Shown here piece by piece: positions 6,647 through 11,958 of a DNA stretch of 11,958 nt. The stretch is from Phycisphaerales bacterium (GTDB lineage Bacteria > Planctomycetota > Phycisphaerae > SM23-33), in contig PMYM01000024.1 in NCBI GenBank assembly GCA_003171235.1, forward strand, positions 1 through 11,958, given 5' to 3'. The notes beneath the pieces are model-generated. The model was not told the DNA's origin. It worked only from the letters and a program-made list of their open reading frames with translations, and ran no database searches. The position numbers and the translations under genes are program-made. Each line of letters begins with the position of its first letter. Position 1 is the stretch's first letter.

Positions 6647-6654
6647 ATACCTAA

Positions 6655-6675
6655 TAGCCAGTAGCCAGTAGTCAG
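6655..6675. repeat. Heptanucleotide tandem repeat, tract 1 (TAGYCAG x3)
   Basis: Three back-to-back 7-bp units read TAGCCAG, TAGCCAG and TAGTCAG on the plus strand. They lie just upstream of the pilT ribosome-binding site and next to the longer tract at 6679-6741. Uninterrupted short tandem repeats of this kind can gain or lose units by slipped-strand replication. Confidence 0.75.
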
Positions 6676-6678
6676 TTG

Positions 6679-6741
6679 TTTTCAGCTTTTGGCTTTGGGC
6701 TTTTAGCTTTTAGCTTTCAGCTTTCAGCTTTTAACTTTCCT
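6679..6741. repeat. Heptanucleotide tandem repeat, tract 2 (CTTTYAG-like, 9 units)
   Basis: Nine consecutive 7-bp units keep exact register: TTTTCAG, CTTTTGG, CTTTGGG, CTTTTAG twice, CTTTCAG twice, CTTTTAA and CTTTCCT. The last unit runs into the pilB stop codon (TAG, complement of 6740-6742). On the transcribed strand the units read CTGAAAG or CTAAAAG. Two pairs of adjacent units are identical, which suggests recent duplication. The tract is strongly AT-rich against its neighbours. It occupies the widest gap of the operon, between the genes for the extension and retraction motors. Confidence 0.85.
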
Positions 6742-8542
6742 ATGCCTCAGTCACCCGGGCGATTTCCTCCACCGTCGTCAGGCCGGCGGCAACCTTGGCC
6801 AAACCGTCCTCGTACAGCCCGTGCATGCCCGCCTTGCGGCATGCCCGGCGCAGGTCCATCAAGGAGGGGTTGCTCGTGACCACGTCGCGCAGGTCGTCGG
6901 TCATCTCCAGCATCTCGTACAGGCCCAGCCGGCCGGAGTAGCCGGTCTGGTGGCACTTTTCGCAGCCGGTGCCGCGGTACAGCTTGTCGAAGCTGGCGTT
7001 GTGCCGGGCCAGGTACTGCTGGTCGCCTTCGCGCGGGCTGGTCTCCGCGGTCTTGCAGTGCTCGCAAATCCGCCGCACCAGCCGCTGAGCGATGACGCCG
7101 TTCACCGCCGCGGCGATCAGGTACGGCTCGATGCCGATGTTGACCAGCCGCGTGATGGACGAGGGGGCGTCGTTGGTGTGCAGGGTGGTCAGCACCAGGT
7201 GGCCGGTAAGTGCCGCCTGGATGGCGATGCGGGCGGTTTCCTCGTCGCGAACCTCGCCTATCATAATCACGTCCGGGTCCTGGCGCAACAGGCTGCGCAG
7301 GGCGGCCGAGAAGGTCAGCCCGATGCTCTCGCGGACATGCACCTGGTTGGCGAAATCCAGCATGTATTCCACCGGGTCTTCCACGGTGGAGATGTTCAGG
7401 GTGACGCCGTCCATCACGCGCAGGGCCGAGTACAGCGTGGTGGTCTTGCCGCTGCCCGTCGGGCCGGTGACGATCACCACTCCGTGCGGGGCCTCGATCT
7501 GGCGGCGGAAGGCCGAAAGCATCTCGCCGTTCATGCCCAGTTTCTCCAGGCCGATGAGGATCGAGCGGTTGTCCAGGATGCGGATGACGCATTTTTCGCC
7601 GTGGGCGGTGGGCAGGGTGCTGACGCGCAGGTCGACGTGCCGGCCGTGGATCATGGCCCGGATGCGCCCGTCCTGGGGCAGGCGGCGCTCGGCTATGTCC
7701 AGGTTGCCCATGATCTTGACGCGCGAAATAATGGCGGCGTGCATCTGCAGCGGCGGGGCGGGCTGCTCGAACAGGATGCCGTCGATGCGGTAGCGGATGC
7801 GCAGCTTGTCCTCGCCGGGCTCGATGTGGATGTCGCTGGCCCCCTGCTGCACGGCGTTGAAGACCAGGAAGTTGACGTACCGGATGACCGGGCTCTCGCC
7901 GGCGATCTTCTCCAGGTCGGTTACTTCCTCGTCCTTCCTCTCGACGACCTCGACGTCGCCCTCGCTGATGCCCTCGATGATCTCGTCCACGCCGCTGATG
8001 TTGGCGCCGGAGAGCTCTTCGGCCGCCGCCAGGATGTCGGCCGCCGGCGTCACCGCCAGTTGCACCGGCTCCTGGATGCGGCGCTTGACCTCGTCCACCA
8101 GGAAGATGTCGGCCGGGTCGCTTATGCCCACCAGCACCTTGCGCCCCTCGCGGCGCACGGGGATCACGCCCTTGCGCTTGATGAAGTCGCTGTCCAGCAG
8201 CTTGAACACCGCCGGGTCGACGTCCTTGGGCGAGAGGGGCAGGAAGGGCACGTTGAAATAGGTGGCGATGGCCCGGAGCACCGTCGTCTCGTCCACGGCG
8301 CCGATCTGGACCATGGCTTCCAGCACCGTCAGGTGCGGGTCTTCCTTCTGCCGCTTCAGCGCCGCCCGGAGCTGGTCGGGGCTGACGCGCCCTTCCTCCA
8401 GCAGCACGCCCGCCGGCCCGCGGACCAGCGGCTCCCGCCCGGAAGGCCGCCAGAGCTCGGCGAATTCCGCCGGCTCATTCTGGCGCCCGCCCGCGCCCTG
8501 CTCCGCTCGGCGAGCCGAGTGTTGTCCTGCAGCCTGTGCCAA
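6740..8542 (-). CDS. pilB: Type IV pilus extension ATPase PilB (GspE family)
   Basis: This 600-residue hexameric ATPase powers pilin insertion at the inner membrane through PilC. An N-terminal MshEN-like region (about 41-105) is followed by a region around 106-215, then the N2 domain with GASDIHIE (234-241). Next come Walker A GPTGSGKTT (360-368), Asp box STVEDPVEY (385-393), Walker B DVIMIGE with Glu430 (424-430) and His box GHLVLTTLHTND (447-458). Two CxxC pairs (Cys493/496 and Cys527/530) form the zinc site typical of PilB/GspE and missing in PilT. The first 40 residues are polar and not recognisable. The start is TTG, supported by AGGAG 6 bases upstream that overlaps the previous stop; later ATG starts would cut into the N-terminal domain. 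The RLG of the c-di-GMP-binding MshEN motif appears degenerate (Gly-Pro-Ala at 42-44). Confidence 0.95.
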   Translation of the reverse strand: MAQAAGQHSARRAEQGAGGRQNEPAEFAELWRPSGREPLVRGPAGVLLEEGRVSPDQLRAALKRQKEDPHLTVLEAMVQIGAVDETTVLRAIATYFNVPFLPLSPKDVDPAVFKLLDSDFIKRKGVIPVRREGRKVLVGISDPADIFLVDEVKRRIQEPVQLAVTPAADILAAAEELSGANISGVDEIIEGISEGDVEVVERKDEEVTDLEKIAGESPVIRYVNFLVFNAVQQGASDIHIEPGEDKLRIRYRIDGILFEQPAPPLQMHAAIISRVKIMGNLDIAERRLPQDGRIRAMIHGRHVDLRVSTLPTAHGEKCVIRILDNRSILIGLEKLGMNGEMLSAFRRQIEAPHGVVIVTGPTGSGKTTTLYSALRVMDGVTLNISTVEDPVEYMLDFANQVHVRESIGLTFSAALRSLLRQDPDVIMIGEVRDEETARIAIQAALTGHLVLTTLHTNDAPSSITRLVNIGIEPYLIAAAVNGVIAQRLVRRICEHCKTAETSPREGDQQYLARHNASFDKLYRGTGCEKCHQTGYSGRLGLYEMLEMTDDLRDVVTSNPSLMDLRRACRKAGMHGLYEDGLAKVAAGLTTVEEIARVTEA

Positions 8543-8548
8543 CGCCGA

Positions 8549-8553
8549 CTCCT
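8549..8553 (-). promoter_or_regulatory. Ribosome-binding site of pilB, overlapping the previous stop codon
   Basis: The minus strand reads AGGAG, 6 bases before the TTG at 8542. Its first two bases are the last two of the TAG that ends the PilP/GspC-like gene. This decides for the TTG start and implies translational coupling. Confidence 0.75.
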
Positions 8554-9187
8554 ATTGCATGTACAGCGAATAATCCTTGCCCTGGAAGCTCAGCACCACG
8601 CGCTTGGGCTCGATGCTCTTGACCACGAACCCCTCGATCTTCTGCCCCATCGTCAGCAGGTTGTTGGAGATGACGGCGATGCCGCCGCTGCGGCCCATGA
8701 TGATCGATTGCAGTTGAAAACCCTTCAGGGCGGTCATGGCCCTGTCGTGGCTTTCCCGCTCGTTGACGACGGCGGCGCGCACGGCCGGGTCTTCCGCCGG
8801 GGCAATGGCGCCCGCCGGCGGCGGCGCCGGCGGCACGAAGACGAAGGGGTTCTTCCGCAGCCGCTCCAGCGGGATCTGCCGCTGGGCCAGCTCGCGATGG
8901 AAATTCTGGATCAGTTGCCGGGTGTCCTGGCTTTCCGAGGGGGCGGTGGTGCCCCGCTGAAGGTGCAGGATGGCCATGTCCACTTCCTGCTCGGCCGCCT
9001 GCTGCTGGGCGGATGCCTGGGCCGGCCCCTTCTTGACGGCCATCACGTACACGCCCGCCCCGGCCGCCAAGAACAGCGCCACCAGCAGCAGGTTGGATCG
9101 CATCCCCTGCCGGGCGTAGGCGCTGCGCTGCGGGGAGGTTTCGGCCGCCTCTTCGACCTGCGCTTCGTTGTCTGCGACGTTGGCCAC
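8552..9187 (-). CDS. PilP/GspC-like inner-membrane alignment protein
   Basis: This 211-residue protein occupies the place of pilP, directly after pilO. It begins with a cytoplasmic polar segment (1-30), one membrane helix (about 33-51), a low-complexity linker and an NPFVFVPP patch (113-120) that recalls the DPF-type motif before the folded domain of PilP and GspC. The C-terminus (about 148-210) has the pattern of their HR domain: LQSIIMG, AVISNN, LLTMGQKI, FVVKSIEPKRVVLSF. In the pilus or secretion machine this domain contacts the secretin. PilP is usually a lipoprotein, but no lipobox is present; the single helix anchor is more like GspC. The start is GTG, chosen for AAGGAG 7 bases upstream inside the end of pilO. 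Assignment rests on position, topology and short motifs, so it is moderately sure. Confidence 0.75.
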   Translation of the reverse strand: MANVADNEAQVEEAAETSPQRSAYARQGMRSNLLLVALFLAAGAGVYVMAVKKGPAQASAQQQAAEQEVDMAILHLQRGTTAPSESQDTRQLIQNFHRELAQRQIPLERLRKNPFVFVPPAPPPAGAIAPAEDPAVRAAVVNERESHDRAMTALKGFQLQSIIMGRSGGIAVISNNLLTMGQKIEGFVVKSIEPKRVVLSFQGKDYSLYMQ

Positions 9188-9191
9188 GGAG

Positions 9192-9773
9192 CTACTCCTT
9201 GTTCCGCTCGAAAAAGATCGAGACCACGCAGTTCGCCTTGATCTGCCCTTCCTCGCTGCCCGGAGACAGGACCGAGGAGGGAGCAAGCCGCTCGATGTTC
9301 ATCTGCTGCAGGCGCATGATCCGGGGCTGGGCCTCCAGCGCCAGCAGGAAGCCGTAAAAGCCCGGGAACGGCCCCTCCAACTGGATGCTGATGGGCTGCT
9401 CGGCGTACGGGCCGTTGGGATCGGTCAGGAGCTGATCGGTGCCGGCCTTGAGCGGGCGGATGCTCTTGGTGGCGAGCTGGTTGGTCTCGGCCGTCTTCCA
9501 CACCTCGCGCAGGACCTTGTCGATTTCCTTCTCGCTGGGCAGCTTGGAACGGAAGAAGGTGATGGCCTCTTCCAGTGAGGTTATCTCGTTCCGCAGGTCG
9601 CCTATGGTGGCGGTGGCCTGGTTGAGCTGGACAAGCTTCTGGCGGCGCTGCTCGATCTGGGCGAGCATCTGGGCGTTGCGCTGGTTGCCCGGGCGGAAGA
9701 CGAACCACCACGCCCCCACCGGCAGGGCCAGCAGCAGCACGCCGAATATGATTTCGCGCAAGCCGATTCTCAT
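9192..9773 (-). CDS. pilO: Type IV pilus inner-membrane alignment protein PilO
   Basis: This 193-residue bitopic protein pairs with PilN in the periplasm and links the platform to PilP. It has a very short cytoplasmic N-terminus (MRIGLRE), one membrane helix (about 8-27), a coiled-coil region (about 31-75, many Gln, Leu and Glu), and a C-terminal ferredoxin-like domain in which ISIQLEGPFPGFYGFLLALE (128-147) is the family's most recognisable stretch. It is close to the usual PilO length. The ATG at 9773 has AGGAG 5 bases upstream, and the pilN TAA lies between that site and the start; only 2 bases separate the genes. The same frame is open further upstream across pilN, but that part has no coding character. 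Confidence 0.92.
   Translation of the reverse strand: MRIGLREIIFGVLLLALPVGAWWFVFRPGNQRNAQMLAQIEQRRQKLVQLNQATATIGDLRNEITSLEEAITFFRSKLPSEKEIDKVLREVWKTAETNQLATKSIRPLKAGTDQLLTDPNGPYAEQPISIQLEGPFPGFYGFLLALEAQPRIMRLQQMNIERLAPSSVLSPGSEEGQIKANCVVSIFFERNKE
9195..9200 (-). promoter_or_regulatory. Ribosome-binding site of the PilP/GspC-like gene, inside pilO
   Basis: The minus strand reads AAGGAG 7 bases before the GTG at 9187, and directly before the TAG of pilO. It selects this GTG over an in-frame ATG at 9286 that would lie inside pilO. Confidence 0.75.
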
Positions 9774-9775
9774 GG

Positions 9776-10501
9776 TTACTCCTGTGGGCCGGCCGTCGCG
9801 GCCGGCATTTCCGCAGCCGCCTTGGCCAGCCGATCCGCCTGGGGCGTATTGGCCGCCAGCGGCAGCTTCCGCACGTCGGCGTCGCTCTTTAGCGTCAACA
9901 CCACCTGGAATTCGCGCACCACCTGGTCCTGGAATTTCTTCTGTTCGCTGTACACCAGGTCCACCGTGTCCACCAGCTCGCACTTGGCGACGGCGGCGAT
10001 GAAGCGCGCCACCTCCACGTCGGTGCCGGCCAGGCCGGTGACGGTGACGGTCACATCGTTGGCGGATTCCGCCGGCTTGGGCGGTTGTTTGGCCATTTGC
10101 TCCTTGGTGTCCTTGGTTATGACCAGGGTGGTCTTCTTCTTGCTGGTCAACTCGAACGTGGCCAGGGAGCAGCCCTCGGGCATGGCCTCGGTGAGCGTGG
10201 CCAGCAGGAAGCTGCGCGGCACCCGCTCCAGCAGGCCGGCGGTGAGCTTGGCCTTTTCCAGCATCTGGCCGCGCGAGCCCTCCAGCTCCTGCATCTGCTG
10301 GATCAACCGGTTGGCCTCCTGATAGGAGGCGTTGACATCCTCGCTCACCTGGCGGGTGATGCGATAGTTGCGCTGGCTGACCAGGGCGGCCCCGGCCACG
10401 CCCAGCACCACGATCACCAGCAGCAGGATGCACAGCCGCGTCATCCGCCGCTGCTTCTGGCGGTGCACGTAATCGTCCGGCAGCATATTTATCAGGCTCA
10501 T
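9776..10501 (-). CDS. pilN: Type IV pilus inner-membrane assembly protein PilN
   Basis: This 241-residue bitopic protein has the N-terminal SLINMLPDDY (2-11), the variant of the INLLP motif by which PilN docks into the groove of PilM. A membrane helix (about 23-42) is followed by a coiled coil (about 50-85) and a periplasmic ferredoxin-like domain, with strands such as DVTVTVTGLAGTDVEVARFI (149-168) where the family's fold recurs. It is somewhat longer than typical PilN (about 180-200 residues), mainly because of an insert around 118-148 (KKKTTLVITKDTKEQ...) and an Ala/Pro-rich tail. The ATG at 10501 has GAGGT close upstream that overlaps the pilM stop codon; the gap is 7 bases. Confidence 0.9.
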   Translation of the reverse strand: MSLINMLPDDYVHRQKQRRMTRLCILLLVIVVLGVAGAALVSQRNYRITRQVSEDVNASYQEANRLIQQMQELEGSRGQMLEKAKLTAGLLERVPRSFLLATLTEAMPEGCSLATFELTSKKKTTLVITKDTKEQMAKQPPKPAESANDVTVTVTGLAGTDVEVARFIAAVAKCELVDTVDLVYSEQKKFQDQVVREFQVVLTLKSDADVRKLPLAANTPQADRLAKAAAEMPAATAGPQE

Positions 10502-10508
10502 GTTTACC

Positions 10509-11594
10509 TCACGCCGCCACGCTTATCTGGGATCCCAGACACAAACCAACGGCCACCGCCCAGGCCGGATTGGCCTGGCGGCGATCCATGCCCGCCGGGG
10601 CCGGCATGGTGAAGCGCCGCCCGATCCGCAGCAGCGGGTCGCCGATCTGCGCCGGCAGGTTCAGCCGCTGGGCCATCTGCTGGCAAAGGTTGTGGTCCAG
10701 GGCGCCGCCGCCCAGGAAAATGGACCGTTCCACCGGGTGGGAAGGAAACACCGACTCGTAATACCGCAGGCACTGGGTGATCTCTCCGGCCAGGGCGTTG
10801 AGCGAATCACGCAGGGCGTCGTACACGAATTGCGATTGGGGGTTTGGTTTCTGGCCGGCCAGGCTGCGGCGCAGGCCCATGACCTCGGCCAGCGGCATGT
10901 TCAAGACCTTGGCCACCGCCTGGTCGATCTGCCTGCCCCCCATGGGCAGGTTGCGGGCGAAGACCATGCGGGCGCCCAGGGCGATGACCACCTGCGAGAA
11001 AGACTGGCCGATATCCAGAAACAGCGTGGCCCGCTCGGCGTCTTCCGCCCGCCGCAGCAGCCGCCCGAAACATTCCAGGATGGCGCAGGGCTCGACGTCC
11101 AGGGCCAGCAGCTCCAGCCCCGCCCGCTCGGCCATGCCGGCGAACTGGTCCACCAGCCGGCGCGGCGTGGCCACGGCGATGACTTCCAGGGTTGAACCGG
11201 CCTCGGCCTCGCCGGCGACCAGGTGGCGGATGACCGACTGGAAAACGTCAAACGGCAACTTGCCCTCCAGTTCCCCCCGCAGGACGCCCTCCATCTGGCT
11301 GGAGGGGACTTTGGGCACGCGGACGTGGGCCAGGAAGGTGTCCGAGGGCGGCAGCGACATGACGCACTTGCGCCCCTGGAAGCCGCCCTGGCGCAGCAGG
11401 CCGCCCAGCCGGCCCTCGAGGAACTCCAGCCGGCCCGAGACGTTCTTCTGCAGCTCTTCGGGGAGGTCCAGGTAGGCTGCCGCCGTCAATTCCATCTGCC
11501 CGCCCAGGTCAACCAACTGCACCAGCTTGGCGGCGGCTGTTCCCAGGTCGATGCCGATGGGAAACTGGCGTTTCTTTAGGAGCTTCCATTTCAT
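10509..11594 (-). CDS. pilM: Type IV pilus actin-like assembly protein PilM
   Basis: This 361-residue cytoplasmic actin-like ATP-binding protein is the base of the PilMNOP complex. The nucleotide-binding signatures are in order: phosphate-1 GIDLGTAAAKLVQL (14-27), phosphate-2 LFLDIGQSFSQVVI (191-204), and the adenosine motif SIFLGGGALDHNL (291-303). LPMGGRQIDQAVAKVL (216-231) and the LPFDVFQSVI region (113-122) are also typical of PilM. The length agrees with the family (about 350). The ATG at 11594 is preceded by AGGA at a long spacing; it is the last start before the family's first strand. It is the first gene of the operon in this window, with a gene-free stretch before it. No membrane segment or signal peptide is present, as expected. 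Confidence 0.94.
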   Translation of the reverse strand: MKWKLLKKRQFPIGIDLGTAAAKLVQLVDLGGQMELTAAAYLDLPEELQKNVSGRLEFLEGRLGGLLRQGGFQGRKCVMSLPPSDTFLAHVRVPKVPSSQMEGVLRGELEGKLPFDVFQSVIRHLVAGEAEAGSTLEVIAVATPRRLVDQFAGMAERAGLELLALDVEPCAILECFGRLLRRAEDAERATLFLDIGQSFSQVVIALGARMVFARNLPMGGRQIDQAVAKVLNMPLAEVMGLRRSLAGQKPNPQSQFVYDALRDSLNALAGEITQCLRYYESVFPSHPVERSIFLGGGALDHNLCQQMAQRLNLPAQIGDPLLRIGRRFTMPAPAGMDRRQANPAWAVAVGLCLGSQISVAA

Positions 11595-11958
11595 GCACGA
11601 TGGTCCTGCGGCGCCGGGGTCCGGGGGAGCGGGTCAGGCAGGTCAAGGCGCAGCGGTTCAGTCGCCATCGGAAGGCGGCCCGAAGGGCTCGGCCTCCGCG
11701 GGACAATCCGCCCCGCCGACGCCGGCCTGGCGGCCAATCTCGCCCGCCGCCGGTCACAGGCCCGCTCTATTCCTTCAGGCAACATACGTTACGCCTCGTG
11801 CCCAGGCCATGCCCGCGCAAGGCCCAAACTCCGGCTACAGCAGCGATATCGGCCATAAAGGGCGCTGAATTGAGTAAGGGATGTGGCACTTAGGGGCTCT
11901 AACAGAACCTACGCGGAGTCGCGTTGCGGCCAAAACCGCTCAGATGCAAGGAAGGCCG
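11595..11958. other. Gene-free upstream region of the pilus operon
   Basis: These 364 bases run from the pilM start to the window edge. A 64-residue minus-strand frame (11591-11785) ends in ATGA overlap with the pilM start and has GAGG upstream, but its Arg/Pro-rich sequence has no recognisable feature, so I do not call it. The 11-mer GCCCGAAGGGC at 11678-11688 also occurs at 1363-1373 in the repeat block. The operon promoter is expected here, but no convincing sigma-70 or sigma-54 site was found by eye. Confidence 0.6.

Noticed and set aside
6821..9241. 806-residue plus-strand open frame
   Set aside because: It is the antisense shadow of pilB and the PilP-like gene, with the same low-complexity composition and no recognisable feature.
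11678..11688. GCCCGAAGGGC shared with 1363-1373 as a repeat-family copy upstream of pilM
   Set aside because: Only the 11-base core matches; flanks differ, and such a palindrome is likely by chance in GC-rich DNA.
11591..11785. 64-residue minus-strand frame overlapping the pilM start by ATGA
   Set aside because: The overlap and an upstream GAGG are suggestive of a leader peptide, but the Arg/Pro-rich sequence looks random and nothing else supports it.

Overview
The window holds one long minus-strand gene cluster for a type IV pilus (or closely related type II secretion-like) machine, followed on the same strand by a signal peptide peptidase gene. The DNA is GC-rich, ribosome-binding sites are clear, and initiation codons are mixed (ATG, GTG, TTG). 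The organism looks like an environmental bacterium. A planctomycete-type genome (Phycisphaerae-like) is my best guess, from the style of the SppA (proline-rich N-tail plus one membrane anchor), the mixed type IV pilus/type II secretion gene set, and an intergenic cluster of small GC-rich palindromes of a kind I remember from such genomes. This placement is inference only.

Layout in transcription order (high to low coordinates): a gene-free leader (11958-11595); pilM (actin-like platform protein), pilN, pilO and a membrane-anchored PilP/GspC-like protein, which together form the inner-membrane alignment complex; pilB (extension ATPase); a 104-bp spacer of 7-bp tandem repeats; pilT (retraction ATPase); pilC (platform protein); then three pseudopilin-class genes: a GspI/PilV-like prepilin, a large GspK/PilX-like protein with a beta-solenoid-like body, and a PilW/GspJ-like prepilin. 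Gene spacing is very tight (7, 2, 4, 9, 104, 9, 73, -4 and 66 bp), and several ribosome-binding sites overlap the previous stop codon, so this reads as one translationally coupled operon. After a 682-bp non-coding gap full of palindromic repeats comes sppA, and then the window ends.

Working model: PilM binds the cytoplasmic N-terminus of PilN. PilN and PilO pair in the periplasm and connect to the PilP-like protein. PilC sits in the membrane and is driven by PilB (assembly) or PilT (disassembly). The three pseudopilins would prime or cap the fibre, with the large GspK/PilX-like protein as the likely tip or displayed domain. No major pilin, secretin (PilQ/GspD) or prepilin peptidase is encoded here, so these must lie elsewhere.

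The most unusual points are the beta-solenoid-like tip pseudopilin, the heptanucleotide tandem repeats exactly between the extension and retraction ATPase genes, the non-lipoprotein PilP/GspC-like subunit, and the REPIN-like inverted palindrome pair in the 1133-1814 gap.
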